Below, one piece after another: positions 10,064 through 16,704 of a stretch of DNA of 64,000 bases. The stretch lies in NCBI RefSeq assembly GCF_900142065.1, contig NZ_FSRJ01000005.1, positions 213,287 to 277,286 of the forward strand, given 5' to 3'. Below the pieces are notes generated by a model that was not told where the DNA came from, searched no databases, and saw only the letters and a list, made by a program, of their open reading frames with translations. This stretch comes from Agromyces cerinus subsp. cerinus (lineage in GTDB: Bacteria > Actinomycetota > Actinomycetes > Actinomycetales > Microbacteriaceae). A program made the position numbers and the translations under genes. Position 1 is the stretch's first letter. Each line of letters starts with the position of its first letter.

Positions 10064-10971
10064 GCACCTTCCATCGCGGGTCGGAGCCTGCCGCCCGCAA
10101 CCGCCAGGCGCGCCTCCGCCTCGGCCTGCGAGAGGCCGCGGGCGAGCACCAGCACCGAGGTCTTCACGTCGTAGTCGTTGCCCTCGAGCGTGGCCTCGGC
10201 CTCATCGCGCGGCACCCCGGCGATCTCGGCGACCATGCGCACCGCACGGTCGCGGAGCTTGTGGTTCGTCGGCTTCAGGTCGACCATGAAGCTGCCGTAG
10301 GTCTTGCCCTGCTGCACCATCACGATCGTCGAGAACATGTTGAGCACGAGCTTCTGCGCCGTGCCGGCCTTCAGCCGCGTCGAGCCCGTCAGCACCTCGG
10401 GGCCGACCGCCACCTCGATCGGGAACTCGGCAGCCGCGCTCAGCGCCGTGTCGACGTTGCACGAGAGCCCGACCGTGAGGGCGCCGAGCGCGCGAGCGCG
10501 ATCGATGGCCGCGATCACGTAGGGCGTGCGGCCGCTCGAGGCGATGCCGATGACCGTGTCGAGCGGTCCGATCCCCGCCTCGTCGATCGCGGCGGAGCCG
10601 GCGTCGGCGTCGTCTTCAGCGCCCTCGGTGGGGGTGACGATGGCGGAGGCGCCGCCGGCCATGATCGCGAAGACCAGCTCGGGCGGCGTGCTGAACGTGG
10701 GCGGGCACTCCGAGGCGTCGACCACGGCGATGCGGCCCGGCGTGCCGGCGCCGACGTAGACGAGGCGCCCGCCTCGCGACATCCGCTCGCTCGCGGCCTC
10801 GATCGCCGGAACGATCTGCGGCAGGGCGCGGTTGACGGCGCCGGGCACCGTGGCGTCGGCCTCGTTCATGGCCGCGGCGATCTCCGCGACGCTCATGCGG
10901 TCGAGCTCCGCGTAGCGCGGGTTGCTCGCCTCGGTGGCGAGGTTCGCCAGGTCGTCGTCGAGCGTGCTCAT
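10060..10971 (-). CDS. murQ: N-acetylmuramic acid 6-phosphate etherase
   Basis: This 303-residue SIS-fold protein matches MurQ along its full length (about 300 in other bacteria). The N terminus reads LATEASNPRYAELDRMSVAEI, the catalytic region YVGAGTPGRIAVVDASECPPT places the key Glu at residue 88, and the second acidic motif TEGAEDD lies at about 116-122. MurQ cleaves the lactyl ether of MurNAc-6-phosphate, giving GlcNAc-6-phosphate and D-lactate in the cytosol. The ATG at 10971 overlaps the permease stop by 4 bp (ATGA) and follows AGAGGAAAG. The downstream anmK overlaps its stop. The D-lactate product has an obvious consumer in the D-lactate dehydrogenase encoded by the divergent operon. 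Confidence 0.95.
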   Translation of the reverse strand: MSTLDDDLANLATEASNPRYAELDRMSVAEIAAAMNEADATVPGAVNRALPQIVPAIEAASERMSRGGRLVYVGAGTPGRIAVVDASECPPTFSTPPELVFAIMAGGASAIVTPTEGAEDDADAGSAAIDEAGIGPLDTVIGIASSGRTPYVIAAIDRARALGALTVGLSCNVDTALSAAAEFPIEVAVGPEVLTGSTRLKAGTAQKLVLNMFSTIVMVQQGKTYGSFMVDLKPTNHKLRDRAVRMVAEIAGVPRDEAEATLEGNDYDVKTSVLVLARGLSQAEAEARLAVAGGRLRPAMEGA

Positions 10972-11855
10972 TTCTTTCCTCTGTTTCTGGGGTCGAGTGC
11001 GTCGCGCAGACCGTCTCCGAGGAGGTTCAGTCCGACGACGAGGAGGACGACGACCACGCCGGGCGCGATCATGGTCCACGGCGCGATGCCGATGAGGGTG
11101 CGCGCCTCGAAGATCATGGAGCCGAGCGACGGGGCCGGCGGCGGGGTGCCGAGGCCGAGGAAGCTCAGCGAGGCCTCGGTCAGCACGGCCCAGGAGAGCG
11201 ACAGCGTGACCTGCACGATGATGATCGAGGTGATGTTCGGCAGCACGTGGCGGAACATCACCATCGAGCGGCTCTGGCCCGTGCTCGTCGCGGCCTTCAC
11301 GTACTCGATCTCGCGGAGCGAGAGCACCGGCCCGCGGGTCACGCGGATGAAGATCGGCACGTACACGATCGCGATGGCCACGGCGATCGTGAACCAGTTG
11401 CGGTCGAAGACCGAGGCGAGCGACAGCGCGAGGAGGAGCGGCGGGAAGGCGAACAGCACGTTCGTCACGCCCGAGATCACCCCGTCGGAGACACCGCGGT
11501 AGAATCCGGCGACGAGACCGCAGAAGGTGCCGACGAGCGTGGCGAACGCCACCGCGACGAGCGAGATGAGCGCCGAGTTGGCGACACCCGCTGCGACGCG
11601 CGAGAACACGTCGCGGCCGAACTGGTCGGTGCCGAACCAGTGTTCGGCCGACGGCGGCTGCAGTCGGGCCGGCGGGTCCTGCGCGATCGGGTCGTAGGGC
11701 AGCAGGCCGAACGCCGAGAGCAGGCTGAGCACGCCCAGCACGATGACGATGATGAGGCCGACGAGGCCGCTCCGGCTGCGGAGGAGGAGGCGAACGCGCT
11801 CCATGGTCCGCCCGCCGCCGGGAGCGAGGGTCGCGGTCTGGGTGATGTCGGTCAT
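10968..11855 (-). CDS. Peptide ABC importer permease (DppC type)
   Basis: This 295-residue membrane protein has about six transmembrane segments. The N-terminal OppC-type region includes HWFGTDQFGRDVFSRV (near 70-85), and the EAA loop region reads YVKAATSTGQSRSMVMFRHVLPN. The DppC-type C terminus ends LNLLGDGLRDALDPR. It pairs with the adjacent DppB-type permease. Both gene junctions are ATGA overlaps, upstream with the other permease and downstream with murQ, so transport and MurNAc-6-phosphate cleavage are directly coupled at the translational level. Cargo is inferred to be muropeptides or cell-wall peptides. Confidence 0.92.
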   Translation of the reverse strand: MTDITQTATLAPGGGRTMERVRLLLRSRSGLVGLIIVIVLGVLSLLSAFGLLPYDPIAQDPPARLQPPSAEHWFGTDQFGRDVFSRVAAGVANSALISLVAVAFATLVGTFCGLVAGFYRGVSDGVISGVTNVLFAFPPLLLALSLASVFDRNWFTIAVAIAIVYVPIFIRVTRGPVLSLREIEYVKAATSTGQSRSMVMFRHVLPNITSIIIVQVTLSLSWAVLTEASLSFLGLGTPPPAPSLGSMIFEARTLIGIAPWTMIAPGVVVVLLVVGLNLLGDGLRDALDPRNRGKK

Positions 11856-12823
11856 GCGGCACGCACCCTCGGGTCGATCATGCGGTAGAGCACATCGGTC
11901 AGCAGGTTCACGATCACGAACGAGAGCGCGATGATCAGCACGGTGCTCTGCACGAGTGCGTACTCCTTCTGCTGGATGCCGAGCAGCACCTGGCGGCCGA
12001 TGCCCGGCAGCGAGAAGATCTGCTCGACCACGACGGCGCCGCCGAGCAGGTAGCCGAACTGCAGGCCCGTCATCGTGACGATCGGCACGAGCGCGTTGCC
12101 GAGCACGTGCTTGGCCTGGAGCCGGCGGGGCGGAACGCCCTTCGCCTTCGCCGTGCGGATGAAGTCGTTCGAGCGGATCTCGAGCACGGCGGTGCGCGTG
12201 GTGCGCATGATGGGGGCCGCGATGCCGAAGCCGAGCACGATCGAGGGCAGCAGCATCTGCTGCAGGTTCAGCCAGGGGTTGTCGACGAAGTACGCGTAGC
12301 CCTCGCCGTTGGGGTTGTACCCGAAGCTCGAGGCGAGCACGGCGAGCAGCGTCGTCGCGAGCAGGAACGCGGGGATCGAGAGACCGGCGAGGCCGACGAC
12401 CTGTCCGAAGGCGTCCCGGGGAGAGTCGGGCCGCGATGCCGAGAGCATGCCGAGCGGGATGCCGATGAGCAGCGCGAGCACGATCGAGAAGATCGCCAGC
12501 TCGATCGTGACGGGCAGCGACTGCGCCGTCAGTTCGAGCACGCTCTGCTGCGCACGGGCCGAGAAGCCGAGGTTGCCGGTGAAGATGTTGCCGAGCCAGC
12601 TGAAGAACTGCGCGATGAGCGGCTGGTCGAGACCGTAGTACGCCTCGAGCTGCTGTTGCTGTGCGGGCGTGAGGGCCGCGGCCTCGGTGCCGAGGCCGGC
12701 CGTGATCTGGTTGCCGGGGATCGCCCGCAACATGATGAAGACGAACACGGCCACGCCGAGCAGCGTCGCCAGTGCGGCGAGGATGCGCCGGAGCACCGGG
12801 TTCCTGAAGAGTCGTCGAAGCAT
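11852..12823 (-). CDS. Peptide ABC importer permease (DppB type)
   Basis: This 323-residue inner-membrane permease begins MLRRLFRNPVLRRILAALATLLGVAVFVF and has the DppB/OppB pattern: first helix, a large external loop with YYGLDQPLIAQFFSWLGNIFTGNLG, and five further helices. The EAA motif region is IRTAKAKGVPPRRLQAKHVLGNAL. The ATG at 12823 is supported by GGAAG. A longer frame extends to 13012 but overlaps the binding-protein gene and reads as out-of-family sequence. The 74-bp gap to the binding-protein gene holds a strong hairpin, unlike every other junction in the operon. Confidence 0.92.
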   Translation of the reverse strand: MLRRLFRNPVLRRILAALATLLGVAVFVFIMLRAIPGNQITAGLGTEAAALTPAQQQQLEAYYGLDQPLIAQFFSWLGNIFTGNLGFSARAQQSVLELTAQSLPVTIELAIFSIVLALLIGIPLGMLSASRPDSPRDAFGQVVGLAGLSIPAFLLATTLLAVLASSFGYNPNGEGYAYFVDNPWLNLQQMLLPSIVLGFGIAAPIMRTTRTAVLEIRSNDFIRTAKAKGVPPRRLQAKHVLGNALVPIVTMTGLQFGYLLGGAVVVEQIFSLPGIGRQVLLGIQQKEYALVQSTVLIIALSFVIVNLLTDVLYRMIDPRVRAA

Positions 12824-12851
12824 GGTCTTCCGTGGGTTGAGCGGAGTCGAG

Positions 12852-12893
12852 CCGAACGGCGCGGCGCAGGTGTGGGGGCGCCGCGCCGTTCGG
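12852..12893. repeat. 16-bp perfect inverted repeat (intercistronic hairpin) between binding protein and permease genes
   Basis: CCGAACGGCGCGGCGC (12852-12867) is the exact reverse complement of 12878-12893, leaving a 10-nt loop. It lies in the only sizeable gap of the leftward operon, just after the binding-protein stop. No U-tract follows on the transcribed strand. It is therefore more likely an mRNA-stabilising or partial-attenuation structure that raises binding-protein expression over the membrane subunits than a full terminator. Confidence 0.75.
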
Positions 12894-12897
12894 GGTC

Positions 12898-14448
12898 TTA
12901 GTTGACCGTCGTGGTGCGGAGGTACTGCAGCGAACCGTTGGCCATGGGCGTGAAGCCCTGCACCTCGGACGAGGCTGCGGTGTAGGAGTAGCTCGTGAAG
13001 AGCCAGATCCACGCGGCGTTGTCTTCGAGGTTCTCCGAGATCTGCGCGTAGATGTCCTTGCGCTCATCGGGGTCGGAGCTCTGCTTGCCCTCGGCGAACA
13101 GCGCGTCGAGCTCGGGCGAGCTGTAGCCGGCGACCTGGTTCAGGTTGCCCGTGCTCGTGAAGTAGCGGCCGTACATGCCGTCGGGGTCGGGGCGTCCGCC
13201 GTTCAGGGCGACGGCCGCGTCGAAGTCGGCGGCGATCCAGCGGTCGACGAAGGCGCCCGACTCGAGCACCTCGAGTTCGAGGGTGATGTTCGCCTCGGCC
13301 AGCTGGGCCTTGAGGTTCTGCGCCTCGTTGACGCTCGTCGCGTACTCGCCCTGCGAGACGATCGTCTTGATCGTCACGCCGTCGGACTTGCCGGCCTTGT
13401 CGAGGTACTTCGCGGCCTTGTCGAGGTCGCGCTCGGGGCAGGGGCGGGCGTCGGGGTCGGAGCGGTATGCCGGCGACGTGATCGGGCCGGTCACCTCGCC
13501 CTCGCCGAGGGCGGCGGTGTCGAGCACCTCCTGGCGGTCGACGGCGCACTGGATCGCGAGACGCACGTTGACGTCGGCGAGGTCGCCGCGACGGGCGTTC
13601 AGCTGCAGCGCGTGGTAGCTCAGCTGGGGGGTCTTCTCGACGGAGACCGTGCCGCTCTCGGCGGTCTGCGCGACGAGCGGGTCGTCGAACACCGCGAGCT
13701 GCACGTTGCCCGACTGCATGGCCGAGACGATCGAGGACTCGTCGGGGATGACGCGGAACTCGACGGTGTCGAGCTTCGCGGCGTCGCCCCAGTAGGCGTC
13801 GTTCTTGGCGAGCGTCAGCGATTGGCTGGCCTTGCGGTCCTCGAGCACGAACGGCCCGGTGCCGTTCGGCGTGGTGTTCAGCTCGGCCTCGGTGTCGTCG
13901 GAGGAGAGCATCGCCATGTTGATGACGGCGAGGTTCGCCGGCAGGGCGGCATCGGGCGCGCTCAGCGTCAGCACGACGGTCTGCTCGTCGGGCGTCTCGA
14001 TGCCGGCGACCGACGCGAGCGAGGTGCGCGCGACGGCTGCGGTGGCCTCGGCCGCGATGGCCTCGAGCGAGAACTTCACGTCTTCGGAGCCGAAGGTGGA
14101 GCCGTCGGCGAAGGTGACGCCCTCGCGCAGCGTGAAGGTCACCGTGAGGCCGTCCTCCGACGCCTCCCACGACTCGGCGAGCCCGGGCACGACGTTGAGG
14201 TCGGCGTCGAACTCGGTCAGCGTGCCGTACAGGTTCTGCAGCACGTTGACGGCCTGGAACTGCGTGGCCTTCCAGGGGAACAGTGTGTCGGGGTCGCTCG
14301 TGACGCCGACGACGAGCGAGCCGCCTGCCGCACCTGCTTCGGTGGGCGAGGGCTTCGCCGAGCTGCAGCCGGTGATCGTCAGTGCGACGGCCGCTGCCAG
14401 GCCGACCGCTGCGAGGGCGCCGCGTGCACCGCGGTTGCCTCCGTTCAT
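12898..14448 (-). CDS. Substrate-binding lipoprotein of peptide ABC importer (DppA/OppA type)
   Basis: This 516-residue SBP_bac_5 protein has a lipoprotein signal with lipobox LTITGC, with the acylated Cys at residue 28. The mature part starts with GGSLVVGVTSDPDTLFPW and follows the family pattern: LQNLYGTLTEFDADLNVVPGLAESWE, then LREGVTFADGSTFGSEDVKFSLEAI. It would be anchored on the outer face of the membrane and capture oligopeptide-like cargo for the two permeases. It is the first gene of the leftward operon, with AGGAG before the ATG, and lies opposite the RpiR gene. Family membership is clear; a muropeptide specificity is inferred from murQ and anmK in the operon. Confidence 0.92.
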   Translation of the reverse strand: MNGGNRGARGALAAVGLAAAVALTITGCSSAKPSPTEAGAAGGSLVVGVTSDPDTLFPWKATQFQAVNVLQNLYGTLTEFDADLNVVPGLAESWEASEDGLTVTFTLREGVTFADGSTFGSEDVKFSLEAIAAEATAAVARTSLASVAGIETPDEQTVVLTLSAPDAALPANLAVINMAMLSSDDTEAELNTTPNGTGPFVLEDRKASQSLTLAKNDAYWGDAAKLDTVEFRVIPDESSIVSAMQSGNVQLAVFDDPLVAQTAESGTVSVEKTPQLSYHALQLNARRGDLADVNVRLAIQCAVDRQEVLDTAALGEGEVTGPITSPAYRSDPDARPCPERDLDKAAKYLDKAGKSDGVTIKTIVSQGEYATSVNEAQNLKAQLAEANITLELEVLESGAFVDRWIAADFDAAVALNGGRPDPDGMYGRYFTSTGNLNQVAGYSSPELDALFAEGKQSSDPDERKDIYAQISENLEDNAAWIWLFTSYSYTAASSEVQGFTPMANGSLQYLRTTTVN

Positions 14449-14536
14449 GGGGGAACTCCTCAGGGCTAGGTGCTGCCTCGTCCGGGTGGTACTGCGCTGT
14501 GTGCGCCGGGTCGAAGAGCATCGATGATCTCAGTAG

Positions 14537-14580
14537 GTCACAAAAGTACATCACATCAGCTAGGCATGTAACAAAATTTC
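14537..14580. promoter_or_regulatory. Candidate RpiR operator: AT-rich direct repeat in divergent promoter region
   Basis: GTCACAAAAGTAC (14537-14549) and GTAACAAAATTTC (14568-14580) agree at 10 of 13 positions. They start 31 bp apart, about three helical turns, in the only AT-rich patch of the 190-bp region between the binding-protein gene and rpiR. This is where both divergent promoters must lie. Binding by the RpiR-type protein encoded next door is inferred. I could not fix the -10/-35 elements with confidence. Confidence 0.4.
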
Positions 14581-14638
14581 TTCTAGGGTGGTGTCACCGC
14601 CCCGACGGGGCATCGAGTGTCGTCGACGAGGAGAGCTG

Positions 14639-15544
14639 ATGCCCACCCACGAGCCCAGGGCCGACGAGCCCGGCCAGCGCCCCGTGCTCGTGCGCATCCG
14701 GGCGATCCTGCCCGAGCTGCGCCCGAGCGAGCAGCGCATCGCCTCGCTGTTCGTCTCCGAGCCCGCGCTCATCGCCGAACTCTCGATGGCCGAGCTCGCT
14801 GCGCGCTGCGACACCTCGACCACCTCGGTCGTGCGCTTCTGCAAGCGCATGGGCTACGAGCACTTCAAGGCCCTCCGCATGGACGTGCTCCGCGACGTCG
14901 CACGCGAGACGTTCGAGACCGCGGGGCTGCCCGAGATCTCGGGCGACATCGACCGCGACGACACCCTCGACGACATCGTGGCGAAGGTCTCGATGGCCGA
15001 GACGCTCTCGATCGCCGACACGGCGAAGGTGCTCGACATCGACGCCCTGCAGGCCGCCGTCGACGCGGTCGGGGCGACCCCGCGCGTCGACATCTTCGGT
15101 GTCGGCGCGAGCTCGTTCGTCGGCCTCGACCTGCAGCAGAAGCTCACCCGCATCGGCCGCACCGCGCTCAACTGGTCCGACCCGCACGCCGCCTGGACCT
15201 CGGCGGCGACACTCCGCCCCGGCGCGGTGGCGATCGCCGTCTCGCACAGCGGCGGCACCGTCGACACGGTCGAGTTCCTCGCGATCGCACGCGCCGCGGG
15301 CGCCACGACGATCGCGATCACCAATCACGATCACTCCCCGCTCGCCGAGCAGGCCGACATCGTGCTCACCACCGCCGCCCGCGAGACCGGGTTCCGCTCG
15401 GGTGCGCTCGGCAGCCGCATCGCACAGCTCATGGTCGTCGACTGCGTCTTCATCGGCGTCGCCCAGGCCAGCTACGACCAGTCGATGGAGGCGATCCGCA
15501 ACACCTACGCGGCGGTGCACCACCTCCGCGCGCTTCGCCGGTGA
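14639..15544 (+). CDS. RpiR/MurR-family transcriptional regulator
   Basis: This 301-residue protein has the RpiR layout. The N-terminal helix-turn-helix (about residues 20-90) contains LSMAELAARCDTSTTSVVRFCKRMGYEHFKALR. The C-terminal SIS domain (about 130-270) contains DIFGVGASSFVGLDLQQKL and AIAVSHSGGTVDTVEFL, the phosphosugar-binding region. In other bacteria MurR of this family senses MurNAc-6-phosphate and controls murQ. Placement between the divergent murQ/importer operon and the D-lactate oxidation genes makes the same role likely here. The ATG at 14639 is preceded by GAGGAGAG. An earlier in-frame GTG at 14588 lacks a ribosome-binding site. The next gene starts within its stop codon (GTGA). 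Confidence 0.9.
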   Translation: MPTHEPRADEPGQRPVLVRIRAILPELRPSEQRIASLFVSEPALIAELSMAELAARCDTSTTSVVRFCKRMGYEHFKALRMDVLRDVARETFETAGLPEISGDIDRDDTLDDIVAKVSMAETLSIADTAKVLDIDALQAAVDAVGATPRVDIFGVGASSFVGLDLQQKLTRIGRTALNWSDPHAAWTSAATLRPGAVAIAVSHSGGTVDTVEFLAIARAAGATTIAITNHDHSPLAEQADIVLTTAARETGFRSGALGSRIAQLMVVDCVFIGVAQASYDQSMEAIRNTYAAVHHLRALRR

Positions 15545-16704
15545 CCCCGGCGATCCGAGGGCTCTACGCCGCGTTCGCCGGGCTCGGTGCGACCGCGGCG
15601 GCGATCCCGGCGGTGCTCCCCTCGGTCGAGCAGGGCGTCGGGACATCCGTCGTCTCTGCCGTCCCCGCCCTGTTCGGCGGCCTGCTCGTCGGCGTGCTCG
15701 CATCGAGCGTCGTGCTGCGCCGGGTGCGGGCCCTGCATCTCGCGGCGATCGGATGCCTCGTGCAGGCCGTCGCGCTCTGCGGCGCCGCCCTCGCCGGCAC
15801 CGCGCCGGCGTTCATCGCCTTCGCCGCGCTCGCCGGCGTCGGGTTCGGACTCACCGAGGCCTCCGCGAGCGTCGCCTCGAAGGCCGCTTCGACCTCCTCG
15901 GCGGCCGCCATCCTCACCGCGCTCACGGCGACGGTCGCCGTCACGGCGGCGCTCACGCCCCTCCTCGTGGCCCTGGCCGCGGGCATCGAGCGGCCACCGC
16001 TCGTGCTCCTCGTGGTCGCCGCCGCGCAGCTCACCGCCGCCGTCGCGCTCCTCGTCGGCGCCCGCGGCAGCGCCGCTCCGGCCCGTGGCGAGCGCCGTCG
16101 CGGTCTCCGTCGTGCGAGCGTGCTCGCGCTGCTCCCGCTCGCGATCGCGCTCCCCCTCTACGTCGGCGTCGAGACTGTGTTCGCCGGGTGGTCGGCCGTG
16201 ATCCCGGCAGGACTGCTGCGGGTCGACCCCGCCGCCGCCGCACTCGGCACCTCCGTCTTCTGGGGGCTCATGGCCGTCGGCCGGTTCGCCTCGTCGGCGA
16301 TGCTGCGGCACGGCGTCACGACGCGTCGCGCTCTGCTCCTCGGCACGCTCACCGCCGCCGGGGTGCTCGGCGTCGCGGCGGTCGTCACCCCGACCGCCCC
16401 GGCGTTCGGCCTCGCCGCGATCGCCGTCGCCGTCGTCGCCCTCGCCCCGACCTACGCCCTCACGGTGGGGCTCGCGCTCGACCGCCTCGACGACGACGAA
16501 GCCGCGAAGGCGACCGGGGTGCTCGTCGCCTGCGGCGCGGCCGGCGGCAGCTTCGTGCCCGCCGCGATCCTGTTCCTCACCGACGATCCCACCGCGTCCG
16601 CGACGTTCGTCGCGACCGCCGTCATCTGCCTCGTGGTCGCCGCCCTCTCGGCGATCCCCGTCCGCACCATCAGCCCAGCCGTCTCAGGAAGCCGCACCGC
16701 ATGA
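15541..16704 (+). CDS. MFS transporter
   Basis: This 387-residue, almost wholly hydrophobic protein has about 12 predicted helices, and the central cytoplasmic loop carries ARGERRRGLRRASV. Short size and the ASASVASKAAS and GVLVACGAAGGSFVPA segments recall sugar or metabolite carriers and efflux pumps of the major facilitator superfamily; substrate cannot be assigned. It begins with GTG overlapping the rpiR stop and ends with ATGA overlapping the dehydrogenase start, so it is tightly coupled to both. Transport of lactate, an amino sugar, or export of an excess intermediate are the plausible context-based options. Confidence 0.85.
   Translation: MTPAIRGLYAAFAGLGATAAAIPAVLPSVEQGVGTSVVSAVPALFGGLLVGVLASSVVLRRVRALHLAAIGCLVQAVALCGAALAGTAPAFIAFAALAGVGFGLTEASASVASKAASTSSAAAILTALTATVAVTAALTPLLVALAAGIERPPLVLLVVAAAQLTAAVALLVGARGSAAPARGERRRGLRRASVLALLPLAIALPLYVGVETVFAGWSAVIPAGLLRVDPAAAALGTSVFWGLMAVGRFASSAMLRHGVTTRRALLLGTLTAAGVLGVAAVVTPTAPAFGLAAIAVAVVALAPTYALTVGLALDRLDDDEAAKATGVLVACGAAGGSFVPAAILFLTDDPTASATFVATAVICLVVAALSAIPVRTISPAVSGSRTA

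Noticed and set aside
12852..12893. Terminator after the binding-protein gene
   Set aside because: No U-tract on the transcribed strand and the operon clearly continues on the same strand with overlapping genes; called an intercistronic hairpin instead.
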